The notes under the pieces are model-generated. The model saw only the letters and a program-made list of their open reading frames with translations. It was not told the origin of the DNA and searched no databases. A stretch of DNA of 64,000 nt, taken from positions 2,356,001-2,420,000 of the forward strand of contig NZ_CP047204.1 in assembly GCF_030408735.1 (NCBI RefSeq), given 5' to 3'. Every line of letters begins with the position of its first letter. Within the stretch, counting starts at the first letter, position 1. Below, piece after piece: positions 7,785 through 19,600 of the stretch. A program made the translations under genes and the position numbers. Origin of the DNA: Corynebacterium faecale (GTDB lineage: Bacteria; Actinomycetota; Actinomycetes; Mycobacteriales; Mycobacteriaceae).

Positions 7785-9236
7785 CTATTCTGCCTCATTC
7801 CCCTGGGCGGGAACCGGGCGGATGAACAGGGAGAACGCCAGCGCAACCACTGCCACGCAGGCACAGGCGAAGAAGGCTGAGTTCGCACCGTCAGCAAGCG
7901 CCACCTGTTCCGTCGCACCGCTGGAGATGGCCGACTGGCTGACTGTGCTGTAAACCGCGATCATGACGGCGGTGCCGGCGGCGCCGGCGAGCTGCTGGAG
8001 GGTGTTCATGATCGCTGAACCGTGGCCGTAGAGGTGTTGAGGCACCGAGCCGAGTGCGGTGGTGATCAGCGGGGTGAACAGCAGTGCCAGGCCGACGGAG
8101 AAGATCACGTGGACGGCCACCAGCATGCCCACACCGGTGTTGTCATCCACGGTGGACAGCCAGAATAGTGACACCACCACTGCGATCATGCCGCCGATCA
8201 CCAGGGCCCGTGGACCCCGACGATCATAGATCCGGCCCACAAACGGTGAGAGCACCCCTTCCAGGAGCCCGCCGGGCAGCAGCACCAGGCCGGTGACCAG
8301 AGCGGAGACCAGGAGGGAGCCCTGCATATAGAGCGGGAGGGTGTTCATCACGCCGAGCAGTGCACCGAACAAGGCCAGCAACACGATCAGGGGAATGGAG
8401 AAATTGCGGATGGCCAGGGGCCGCAGGTCCAGCAGTGCGCGGTCCACCTTGGCCAACGACAACTGGCGCCACACGAAGACCGCCAGTGAGATCACACCAA
8501 CGGCCAGGATGATCAGGGCGTTGCGTGCGGCCTCCCCGCCGTCCAGGATCGCACCGATTGAACTCAGTGCATAGACAAGACCACCGAAGGCGAAGGCAGA
8601 GAGCACCAGGGACAACACATCGAAGGGGGTGGACTGTGGCTCGCTGACGTTACCGATTTTGACTGCACCCACCACCGCCGCGAGACCCACCAGCGGCACC
8701 ATCACCCAGAAGATCATGTGCCAGGACGCGAAACTCAGGATCACACCGGCCACGGATGGCCCCAATGCAGGACCAACGGCCATGACCACGGCGATCAATC
8801 CCATCACCGCACCCCGGCGCGGAACGGGCACCACCGTCATGGCCACGGTCATCAACAGGGGCATGATCACGGCGGTGCCGATCGCCTGTGCCACGCGTGC
8901 CCCGAGCAGGATGGGGAAGGTCGGTGCCAGTGCGGCGATGACGGTGCCGATCAGGAAGATGATGGTGGCGAAAATGAAGACCACACGGGTGGTGAATCTC
9001 TCCAGGATCCATCCGGTGGCGGGCAGGACCACGGCCATGGTGAGCATGAACCCGGTGAGCAGCCACTGGGCGGTGTTCGCCTCAATGGAATAGTCCGCCA
9101 TGATGGCAGGCAGCGCCACAGCCAGGGTGGTTTCATTGAGCATCATCACAAACGCCGTGAACACGAGCACGGCGAGGATGATCACAACAGGCTTGGGGAT
9201 CGTGGCAGTTTCAGTACTGGTCTGACTGGAGGTCAT
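7785..9236 (-). CDS. MFS multidrug exporter (DHA2 / EmrB-QacA type)
   Basis: About 483 residues and about 14 hydrophobic segments, consistent with proton-driven drug export of the DHA2 family. The signature LPAIMADYSIEANTAQWLLTGFML follows helix 1, and GLIAVVMAVGPALGPSVAGVI corresponds to motif C of antiporters. The ATG chosen has GGAG six bases upstream; a TTG 21 bases earlier is less likely. It precedes acpS in the same transcription unit, but no functional link with lipid synthesis can be shown. Confidence 0.9.
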   Translation of the reverse strand: MTSSQTSTETATIPKPVVIILAVLVFTAFVMMLNETTLAVALPAIMADYSIEANTAQWLLTGFMLTMAVVLPATGWILERFTTRVVFIFATIIFLIGTVIAALAPTFPILLGARVAQAIGTAVIMPLLMTVAMTVVPVPRRGAVMGLIAVVMAVGPALGPSVAGVILSFASWHMIFWVMVPLVGLAAVVGAVKIGNVSEPQSTPFDVLSLVLSAFAFGGLVYALSSIGAILDGGEAARNALIILAVGVISLAVFVWRQLSLAKVDRALLDLRPLAIRNFSIPLIVLLALFGALLGVMNTLPLYMQGSLLVSALVTGLVLLPGGLLEGVLSPFVGRIYDRRGPRALVIGGMIAVVVSLFWLSTVDDNTGVGMLVAVHVIFSVGLALLFTPLITTALGSVPQHLYGHGSAIMNTLQQLAGAAGTAVMIAVYSTVSQSAISSGATEQVALADGANSAFFACACVAVVALAFSLFIRPVPAQGNEAE

Positions 9237-9875
9237 GAAGGCTCCAGGTCCTTTCAATTAAACAATGGCGCTTGCGCGAGTAGGTCCACCTCCCACGGAA
9301 ACAAGACACGTGGTGGTGCGACCAGGAGATCCTATCAGTGCTACAGACGTATGTGATGGCGGCGTGGTCAAACCAACATTCCCCCGTGAGTGTGGCCGGT
9401 GGCGCAGCCTCTGACCGGTTGAAGGCCACACTCGGATAGAACACGAAGGAACCGGAAATCTCTCTTCCATACCTGCCGCGCGGGGGTGGTGAATGAGGGG
9501 GATTTCCCGGTTATTTCACCAGCTCACACACTGCGCGAAATTGGCCTTGCTGTGCACTTATAGAGTTCCACGTGGCCTTGATTCACTCCGCCCATCACCT
9601 TTCTCCACCCCTTAAGTTGCATAAGGATTAGGTCATGGGAATACTTGGCCGCACTCCTGCAGGAAGTGTGGTCTACCACCTCACAACCGGGACCACCAGA
9701 GATCTCGCCATCCATTCGGGATCAGCTGCTCCTGCCATGATCAGGAGAACTGGAAAAACCCCGATGACATCCACAGCGATGACATCTCCCCTAAAAAATC
9801 CGATGAGAACGCTGCCTGTCAGGCAGCACTATCAACGCGCCGTCCCTACAGTCCTCAAACAGGAAGGACACCGCT
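9237..9875. other. 639-base intergenic region
   Basis: No convincing gene. It must hold the promoter of the efflux pump/acpS unit and that of the small membrane protein pair. The only clear structure is a 17-base palindrome at 9811-9827 (GCTGCCT, GTC, AGGCAGC) about 50 bases before the next start codon. It lies just upstream of TATCAA, a possible -10, and could be an operator. A frame beginning at 9635 runs out of phase into the next gene and looks non-coding. Confidence 0.6.
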
Positions 9876-10202
9876 ATGTCAACAATGGTGTTCCTTGGCC
9901 TCGTGGCCTCAATTGCTCTTCTGGTTGCATTCGCGCTGCTCAACATGGGCAGGCTCACACCAGATCACTACACGTACCAGATCCTCAACTTCGTCGGTGC
10001 CGGTTTCCTGGCTGCCTCTGCAGCCAAGCCCATGAATGCCGGTGTGTTCTGGGCCGAATTGGTCTGGGCACTGCTCGGTCTCTACGGCATCATCACCATC
10101 TGGAAAAAGCGTCGCGCACAGAAAATCGTTCCAGCACCTTCAGTGCCAACAACACCTGAGCTCATCGCGCCCCTGCACCCCGTCTCCCCTGTCGCCGCGT
10201 AG
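9876..10202 (+). CDS. Small membrane protein, first of a tandem pair
   Basis: 108 residues with three hydrophobic segments (about residues 5-25, 35-52 and 58-75) and a basic, proline-rich tail. AGGAAGGA precedes the ATG. It shares with the next protein the pattern LLVAFALLNMGRLTP...YQ.LN..GA.F.A..A..PMN.G.....LVWA....YGI. It resembles the small CBU_0592-type membrane proteins of unknown function. The pair probably arose by duplication and forms an operon with a 23-base gap. Confidence 0.8.
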   Translation: MSTMVFLGLVASIALLVAFALLNMGRLTPDHYTYQILNFVGAGFLAASAAKPMNAGVFWAELVWALLGLYGIITIWKKRRAQKIVPAPSVPTTPELIAPLHPVSPVAA

Positions 10203-10225
10203 CGGATAAGAATAGAGCGTGAACC

Positions 10226-10558
10226 GTGGAACCTTTGATCTTCTCCCACGAAATCGGCATCGTCTCCGGCATTCTGCTGGTACTGGCGTATGCTCTGATG
10301 AATTTCGGCGTACTGACCCCGAAGTCTCCGCTGTACCAGGCGCTGAATGCGCTGGGTGCGCTGGGTTTCGCCTACACCGCCCTCACTCCCCTGAACCCCG
10401 GCCTGCTCATCACTGAAATTGTGTGGATCATCGTGGCCGTGGGATTCCTGTGGAGGATCTTCACCCGCAAGAGTGAGAAGTCGGTGGCAACCCCGGCTAG
10501 CCCGGTTAACCCGGTGCCTGCTGCGGATACCACTCTGGACAGTGTTCCCATGAGGTGA
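10226..10558 (+). CDS. Small membrane protein, second of a tandem pair
   Basis: 110 residues from a GTG start; three hydrophobic segments and a Pro/Ala/Val-rich cytoplasmic or periplasmic tail. It aligns by eye with the preceding protein (LLVLAYALMNFGVLTPKSPLYQALNALGALGF against LLVAFALLNMGRLTPDHYTYQILNFVGAGF). The function is unknown. A strong two-sided terminator separates it from the convergent fatty acid synthase gene. Confidence 0.8.
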   Translation: MEPLIFSHEIGIVSGILLVLAYALMNFGVLTPKSPLYQALNALGALGFAYTALTPLNPGLLITEIVWIIVAVGFLWRIFTRKSEKSVATPASPVNPVPAADTTLDSVPMR

Positions 10559-10591
10559 TGAAATCACGTTCCTGCAGATCCCACCCATGAA

Positions 10592-10642
10592 AAACCCGCT
10601 TCCCCCACCAGTGCTGTGAACACTTGGGGAGGAAGCGGGTTT
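10592..10642. terminator. Bidirectional terminator between the membrane-protein pair and fasB
   Basis: The stem AAACCCGCTTCC / GGAAGCGGGTTT encloses inner pairing (CCCCCA / TGGGG). It has A-rich and T-rich flanks and serves both convergent genes. Confidence 0.82.
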
Positions 10643-10662
10643 CGCTCTATCTGGTGTTGTGC

Positions 10663-13600
10663 TTATCCCTCAGAACCCGATGGGTTGAGCACGCCGTCGA
10701 CAAGCCTGGCGCGGGAGTCGAGCAGCACCGCTGCCTCGACTTCCTTGGCGGCGTCACCGTGGACGCCGAGGTTGCGCTCGACGGGGCGCTCGTAGAGCAC
10801 ACCGCCGTGCATGCCGGCGAGGATGCGGCGCAGGCCGGCCTCCTCGCGGGCAATCGCCGAGGCACGCCATGCCTCTGCTGCATCCGCGCCACGCTCAACC
10901 AGCACGGCCTCGTGGAAGGCATCCGGGTGCACAACCGCAACCATGGCGGAGACGTGACCGAAACCGAGCGAGGTGATCAGTCCAGCCTTTGGTGCCTTGG
11001 CGGACAGGTCCAGTGGCTTGCGCAGCCAGACCAGGTGGCGGTGCTTGGACAGCACCGGATCCACGCAGTCCAGTGCACGGTTGGCCGGAACCATACCGGA
11101 GCGCAGCACCTGGGTCAGGCCGATGAGCTGGAATGCTGCGGCACCACCCTTGGAATGGCCGGTCAGGCTCTTCTGGGAGATCACATACAGCGGGTTACCC
11201 GGGGTGCGTCCGATTGCAGCGGCGATGCGCTCATGCAGATCGGACTCATTCGGATCATTGGCGTTGGTGGAGGTGTCATGCTTGGACACGATCGCAATCT
11301 CATCCGCCGACACACCCACCTCAGCAAGAGAGCGAGCCAGACGCGAGTTCACACCATCACGCGCAGCACCCAGGGCACCCAGGCCAGGTGCCGGGATGGA
11401 GGTGTGTGCACCATCGGCGAAGGACTCGGCGAAACCAACCACGCCCAGCACCGGCAGACCCATATCGGCAGCCAGGGAGGCACGCGCCAGCAGGATGGTG
11501 CCACCACCCTCGGACTCGATGAAGCCACCACGTCGGCGGTCATTGGCACGGGAGAAGAAGCGGTGCTCAATGCCCTTGCCTTCCATCTCCGCGGAATCAG
11601 CCGTCGCGGCCATATCACCGAAGCCGGTGATGCCCTCCACGGAGAGTGCATCAAAACCACCGGTGACCACGAAGTCGGCCTTACCAACGCGGATCTTGTC
11701 CAGACCTTCTTCCACAGATACAGCGGCGGTGGCACACGCTGCAACCGGGTGGATCATCTGGCCATAGCCGCCCACATAGGACTGCATGACATGCGCTGCC
11801 ACCACGTTCGGCAGGGCCTCCTGGAGAACATCGTTGGCGCGGGGTTCAGCGAGGATGCGGTCCACGTAGATGCCGCGCAGGGATTCCATGCCGCCCATGC
11901 CGGTGCCCTGGGTGGAGGACACCCGTGCCGGGTGCACGGCTGCCAGCAGCTCAGCCGGATCGAAGCCGGCGGACAGGAATGCATCGACGGTGCAGACGAT
12001 ATTCCACAGCGCCACGGTGTCTAAGTTGTCCACCATGTCGGCTGGAATACCCCAGACGGCCGGGTCGAAGTCCTTGGGCACCTGGCCACCGACAAACCGG
12101 GTCATGGCCATGCGGCGTGGCACGCGGATGGCGGAACCAGCCTTGCGGGTGACCTTCCATTCCTCCACCTCGGCATCAAATGATGCCACGGTCAGGGCTG
12201 GCTCGGATTCCACATAGGTCAGTGCCTCTTCGCGGGAGCCCACGGAGAAGGTCAGATCATGGTCAAGGTAGACGGTGGTCAGCTCTGGTGCGAAGTTATC
12301 GAACATGCCATAGGCAGCCATGTCGTTATAGCGGCGCACCCCAACGCGTCCCATGACCTCATCGTGGAAGCGGTCAAAGATATCCTCTTCCGCGATGGCG
12401 TCATCGTTGGCGTCATACCAACCCGGTGTGGGATCGGTGTCCCAGTGGATCAGGCCCATGGTCCAGGCCAGTTCGATGACACCGGCCGCGGAGAGATCAC
12501 CGGAGACCTCGGCATCAAAACGCGTGCGGGCAGACCCCAGTGGGCCCAGCTCGCCGGCACCGACGATGACCACCATGTCATCCAGGGACTGGGAGACCTG
12601 ACCGGAGAAATCCGGGGTGGTCTGAACAACCGGGCGGTACGGGGTGGGCAGGGCCGCGATGGTGCGTGGCTTCTCCGTCTCAGGTGCAGGCTCCACGGCA
12701 AGTGCCCGGGCCATCTCCGCGAGGTTGATATCAGACTCGCCCAGCCCACCGGTGAAGTCCACGGTGATCGGAGCGGTTGCAGCATCCACACGCACTGAGT
12801 CAGCAACCTGCGAGACCAGCTTGTCGGCGATCTCCTCGGTGGAGTAGGTCTCCACGCCGGCTTCTTCAGCAGCGGCCACGAGTGGATCATTGCCACCCAT
12901 GAGGCCTGTGCCACGGACCCAACCGATATGGGCGTGAACCAGGGAAGTGTGGGCACCCCAGGCGCTCTGCTCAGCATGCCAGCGGGTGACCACGGCGTCC
13001 AAAGCAGCCTTGGATTCACCATAGGCACCGTCGCCGCCGAAGCGGCCACGGTTTGGTGAACCCGGGATCACCACGTGCAGGCGGTGACCGATGCGGGTAT
13101 CCGCACCCAGCGGTGCCAGACCGACGATGAGACGCTCCACGGACCAGAGCAGCAGACGCATCTGTGCCTCGGTCTGACCACCGGCATCCGCCATGGACCC
13201 GGACACACGCGGTGCTGCGAAGGGGAACAGCAGGGTGGGGACCAGGGCTGGCTTAACCAGCTTGGAGGCACCGTTGACGGTGGCGGTCTGTTCAGAACCG
13301 ACCCAGTTCACAATGGCATCGATATCGGAGTAGGAGCTCAGGTTCGCAGGAACCACCCACAGCGCAGCTGTGCCACGCGCGGAACGTGCGTAGAGCTTCT
13401 TGTAGAACTCCAGTCGGTCGTGGTTGAGGCTGGAGGTGGTCGCCACCACGGTGGCACCACCAGCGAGAAGCTTTTCCACGACAGCAGCGGCGATGGAGTT
13501 AGGCGAACCACCCGTCACCACGGCCACATCATCGGCGTATTCGAGTGCTTCCGTGTCGCGGGCCTGCTCCGCCAGTGCGCTCAGGCCGAGGTACTCAGCC

Positions 13601-16600
13601 TGAATGGCAACAGCCTCGCCGGCACCGGTGACATCAACATCGGATTCAGAAAGCTCACCGAGTGCCACGCGGGTGAGATCCTCACGGGCAGAAGCCCAGC
13701 GGTCATCGATCTGCACCACGCGGTTTGCATCGAAGCTGGGTGCCACCTGGCGAGGCCAGTCGGAACCGAGTTCATGGGACACCAGCTCATAGAGCTCATT
13801 GTCAGAGTCGGTCTCCTCCAGTGCAGCCTGGACGGGGGCGTCCAGACCCAGCTGGGAGAGGATCGTGCGGGCGGTGGCAGCCAGGACTCCGGCCTTGCCG
13901 GTGACCTGCTCGGCGAATTCACCGAGTGCTGCGGAGTCAACGACTCCCCCACCGGCGCCACCTGCGGAAGGCAGGGAGACCGCAACGCCGAGGCGGGCGG
14001 CGACAGCGGTGACGGCGGCGTCGATAAGCGCATCAAGCTCAGCCGTGTTGGACGGTGCGGCTGGGGCAAGGGTGGCCAGATCACCACCGCGCAGGGAGGC
14101 ACCCTCGCGGGCACCGATAACCACTTCGGCGACCACATGGTCAGCCCAACCCTGGCCGAGCTGCCAGGTGCCGGTGACGCGGTCACCGATATATGCCGGG
14201 CGCTTGCCTGTGGGGCCGGTGATGCGACGCAGCGCATCGGCAGCGGAATCAGAGAGCACCGGCCCGAAGGCCTTATAGCCCTTGGCCATCTTGGACACGG
14301 TGACCTTGAGATCACCCAGTTCAGCGTCGGCGGCACCGTCGATGGCGCCCAGTCCGAACTCCACACCAAGATCCAGCAGCAGCTGGTTTCGGCGGGAGGA
14401 GACACCCTCCACCAGGGTTTCGATGGAATCGGTGGCACCCATCTGGTCCGGGCGGACCTTGGTCCAGATGGCGATGAGCATTTCGGTGGCATCAGACGGG
14501 GTGAAGGCGATGTCATCGGGGCGTGGCCCACCGGTGGCTACCGGTGCTGCCGGAACAGCCGCGGGTGCGGCCTCCGGTGCGGCGGTGGCTGCCACCTGGG
14601 TGCCCTCGGATGCTGGTGCTGCAGAGGCAGCGCCGTCGGCTGCCCCGGACACCTCAGCCTCCAGCTCGCGGACCACCTCATCGGTGGCAAAGACCACCGG
14701 GCGGTCGCGCTCGATGTTGAGCACCTCGATCTCGGCTTCGCGGTACTGCGGCAGCCTGAGGGTCTGGCCCATCATATTGGCCACGGTCGGAGCGGATCCG
14801 ACACCGACCTCCACGAAGCGCTCCACACCCAGTCCGCCCTGGGACTCAGGGCGGATGAGCAGATCCTGGGTTTCAATCCAGCGCACCGGGGAGGCGAACT
14901 GCCAGGCCAGCAGCTCGATGAGCAGGGTGCGGGCCAGCTTCTGCTGATCCGCGGCGGCGGCGTCGAAATCAGCGAGAATGTCAGTGACATAGGTGGAATC
15001 CACGACCTCAGCCATGGCCTCCACGAAGGGCTTGTCCAGGGCAAACGGGCGTGCCACCAGGTTCGGGATATAACGACCCACCAGGGTGTCCAGATCCAGG
15101 TCAACCGGGATGAGGGAATCCAGGTGCTCACGGAAGGCACCCACACCGTCACGCAGCCTGGAGGAGTGGAACGGCACGTCAATGCCGGGGATCATGATGA
15201 AGGCACGCTGACCCGGCGCACGCTTCTCGGCATCGGCACGCAGTGCTGTCAGACCGGCCTGGGTACCGGCAACCGCGTACTGCAGGCCGGCCAGGTTGTA
15301 GTTGACGATCTCCAGGAACTCACCGGATGCCTCAGACACGCCTGCGACATAGTCGAAGACCTCATCGGCGGTCATGGCCATCTTGTTGGGTCGCAGCGCG
15401 GCGAGGCCGTAGTTGGACAGTCCGTTCTCATCGCGATCGACCAGGCGGTGCATGGTCAGGCCACGGCGGTAGACGATCTCCAGGACGGATTCCAGGGAGA
15501 GCACACCGGCATAAGCTGCCAGGGCGTTGTACTCACCGACGGAGTGGCCGGCGAAAAAGGCACGCTGGTTGAGGGCGTGGGCTTCACGCATCTCAGCCAC
15601 CTGTGCCACGCCGAGGGTGGCCATGCCGACCTGGGTGAACTGGGTGAGGAATAACACGCCATCGGGGTGGAAGAACCTCTCCCCCGCCACGGTGACCTCG
15701 GTGGGGTTGTTCTCCACGATCTCTAGGATGGAGAAGCCCAGCTTGGTGCGGGTATGTGCATCGGCACGGTCCCAGACGGCGCGGGCTGCTGCGGAGTTAC
15801 GGCGGGATTCCATGCCCATGCCCTGGGACTGGATACCCTGGCCGGGGAAGGCGTAGAAGGTGTTCGGTGCAGCCATGACAGCGGTTGCGGTGAGCACCAG
15901 ATTGCCGCCCACGGTTGCGGTGACGGAGCGGACCTCACCGTGTCCAGGGCGGGAATCCACGGCGGAACGCTCCACGGTGAACACGATGGTTTCACCCGGG
16001 AGAACCGGTGCCAGCATGGTGGCGGTGTATTCCACAACCCTTGATGCCGGGGTGTGGGTCTGCTCATCGTTGAAGGCTGCACCGGCGATGAGTTCACCGA
16101 TGGCGGAGGTCCACATGCCGTGGACGATCACACCGGGCAGACCGGCGAGTGCGGCTGCGGTGTCAGAGACGTGGATCGGGTTGCGGTCCCCGGAGACCAC
16201 GGCGAAGGGCCGCATGGATTCCGGTGCCACGACGGTGGCCACGGCACGGTGTGAGCGGGGGCTGTCGATGGTGGTGGGCAGGGTGGAGGTGTTGGTGCGT
16301 GCCACGGTGTTGCCGTTGCGGCCACGGATGGCGAAACGCTCGGACAGGGTGGCGATCTCCTGCTCACCGGCGAAGATGCGGGCGCGGACAATCACGACAC
16401 GGCCCATGGCGGTGTCAGAGACTTCATCGGCGGTGGCGGTGACATGGAGTCTTATTTCACCGGCGTCGACGGATGGTAGCTCAGAGGTGAGCACGATGTG
16501 GTGCTCGAGGTGGACCAGGGAGAGCATGCCCTCAACCACGGAGGCATCAGTCGTGCCCGGGATAATAGCGGACTGGACTGCGGCGAACACGGCGGGCCAG

Positions 16601-19600
16601 GCGCGGCCAACCAGCACATCGGGTGCGGTGGCGGCCGGTGCCACGGTGGCTGGCAGGTAGGCGGCGGTGACATTGTCATAGTCCGCGAGGTGCCCGGCAT
16701 CCAAAGTGGTGTCCCAGGTGGCCACGCCATCATTGATGGTGGCCAGGGTGCCGCCGGCGGCCACACGGGTGAGCTCACCCATGGCGGCCTCGGCATCAGC
16801 CTGGGTGACCTGTGGGACCGCACCGGCGATGCCCTCTGCGGGCAGGGTGAAGCGGATGGTCAGGTCGGTGGTGGTGCCAAAAGCGGTGGAACCGGCCAGT
16901 GGGACGGTGAGCAGGACATGCTCGGTGTCTTCGACTGCCAGGTGTGCACCGGTCGGGGCGTGGGTGGCGGTGTCGCCCGCACGCTCCCAGGCATCCACGT
17001 CGCCGAGGCGGTGGATCATGGAGATGGTGTTGCGTCCGGCCCAGTAGGTGCCCGGCGCGGTGAGTAGCTCGGCGATCAGATCGCGCTCAACCTCGTTCAC
17101 CTCAGCGATGCGTTCGATGGAGGCCACGTTGAAACGGTCGAGCAGGTCCGCGACCGGCTCATTGGCCACCGTGATGCCGCCGACCGCTGCGGGGCCGGGG
17201 ATGATGGCGACCTGATCGGCGTCGAAACGCGCGTCATGGGACTGCCACAGTGAGTCGGAGCGCCACCAGCGGCGCACGTCCTTGTCAATGACCGGCACGA
17301 AAGACACCGGCTTGCCCGGTGTGCGGCACAGGTTCAAAAACCATGCCACATCGGCCGGGGTCAGCAGATCGGTTGCGGCCTGCGGGAGATCGGCAACAAG
17401 CTTGTCGACGACCCCCTGTGTGGCATCCTCCAGTGTGTAGGTTGGCACGAATTCGCCGTGGTCCTGATCGATGAGGCGGGCCTCGGCGCGCTCAAGCATC
17501 TGGGAGAAACGATCAGCCCAGGAGGCGTCGATCCACTCACCATCGACAGGTCCGGACAGCTCCAAGTAGCGGTTGAGCCACTCCTGGTAGGTCATGGTCT
17601 CAACATCACCGAAGTAGACCTTGGCGGTCTTGGCCATGGCGCTGATGATCTCATCGCGGCGTGCCTGAACGGCCTTCTCATCGCCGGCAACCTCATCAAG
17701 GAGGCGTCCCGCCTTGGCAAAGGAGTTGTCAATCTCATGGATATCCGCGCCCAGCTGGGAGCGGCCGGAGGCCATGCCGTTGGCGGAACCACCGGCTGGA
17801 ACCCACTCGGTGGAACCCTTGGTTGCCACCAGCAGTTCCTTGACGGACTGTGAGGTGGTGGCTTCCTTGGCTGCCATGGCGGCGGTGCCGATGAGGATGC
17901 CATCAACAGGCATGGCGGGCAGACCATGGGCATGTGCCCAGGAACCGGTGATGTAATCAGCGGCACGCTCCGGGGTTCCGATGCCGCCACCGACGCAGAG
18001 AACAACATTGTCCAGCGCGCGGATATCGGCATAGGTGTTGATCAGGAGGTCATCCAGATCCTCCCAGGAGTGGTGTCCACCGGCGATGCCACCCTCGACC
18101 TGGATGATGACGGGAATCTCGGGGATCTCGCGGGCAACGGCCAGCACGGACTTGACCTGACGGACTGCTCCCGGCTTGAAGGAGATCCAGGGGAAGCCAC
18201 CGTCGACAAGCTCCTTGACCAGGCTGACCGCCTCGTCCTTCTCCGGCATGCCTGCCGTGATGATCACACCGTCAATCGGCGCGCCGTTGGCGCGGGCCTT
18301 GGGCACCAGGCGCTTGCCACCGATCTGCATCTTCCACAGATAAGGGTCTAAGAACATGGAGTTGAACTGGGCATTGACGCCCGGTTCCAGCAACTCGGTG
18401 AGCTTCTCGATATTGCTTTCGAGGATCTCCGGGGTGACCTGGCCACCGCCGGCCAGTTCCGCCCAGTGGCCACCATTGGCAGCCGCTGCGACGATCTCCG
18501 GATCCACGGTGGTCGGGGTCATGCCAGCCAGCAGCATGGGGCTACGGCCGGTGAGCTCCGTGAAGCGGGTAACCAGACGTGGCTGACCATTGACGGACTC
18601 CACCCGTGGGGCGAACTCATCATAGGAGCGTGGCAGCTCAGGAGCCATACCGGCATCGAATACCTTGGCCTGGCCATCGGTGTCACACACGGCGAAGGAG
18701 GCGGCACCCCGGCCGGCGAGGATGGAGTTGCTCAGCGGCACCACACCGCCGTCAGGTCCCACATCCAGGATCCAGCGGGCACCTGCGTCGACGGCACCGT
18801 TGACGGAAGACACCCAGTCAACCGGGTTGACCAGCACATCAGCGGCGACCTCATGGGAGATGGCCTCATCCAATCCACACGCCTTGGCCCAGGTCACGGT
18901 CTGCTCAACAGCCATGGCCATGGCCGGGTGGTGGAAGGCTGCCTGGACATCCAACTGGGTGATGCGGGGGCTGAACGGCTGGCCTCCGCGTTCCTTGTTA
19001 TCGATGGCCTTGGCATCAGCGGCAGCCATGACCTCGAGGACAGCCACGACCCGCTGATTGTCATCAGGGCGACCCACCAGCACATAGGTATCACGGGCAT
19101 TGCGCAGACCAATGACGGGACGGATCTCCTCGGGGACATCCGCAGCGGCCTTATCAATGGCGGCCTGCAGCTGCTCGCGGGTGATCCCGGCGATGGCCAC
19201 CATCGGGGACCTGTTCCCCTGGGCAATGAGACCGGTCATGCGGCCGGTGCGGGTGATGGCTGCACCGATGAGCTGCGCCAGTGCCACGAATTCATCAGCA
19301 CGGGTCAGATCCTTGAGCAGGTGCACACCCAGAACGCCCTGGGAGTGGCCGATGGCGGTGACAGACTTCTCCACGTCGAGGCGCTGTGCCTCCAGTGAAT
19401 CCAGGGTGGCAATCTGGGACACGAAGATACCCGGCACGCTCACGGCGGCCTGGGCGGTGTCAAAGCTGGGGGTCTCAGTGGCGTTGGCCCACCCGACCGG
19501 GTCGAAACCGAAGGGGAAGGTGCCTGCAAGTTCGTCGGCAACCGGGGTCAGCAGCTCCTGCGCACGCTCGACGATTCCCTGGACGTTGGTGCCTGCGCCC

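Noticed and set aside
9635..10159. 174-codon frame starting in the 9.2-9.9 kb gap
   Set aside because: It overlaps the first small membrane protein out of phase and loses any coding character; the true start at 9876 has a strong ribosome binding site.
13075..15654. Antisense 859-codon open frame inside fasB
   Set aside because: Shadow of the synthase; low-complexity Gly/His/Gln-rich translation, no ribosome binding site and no domain.
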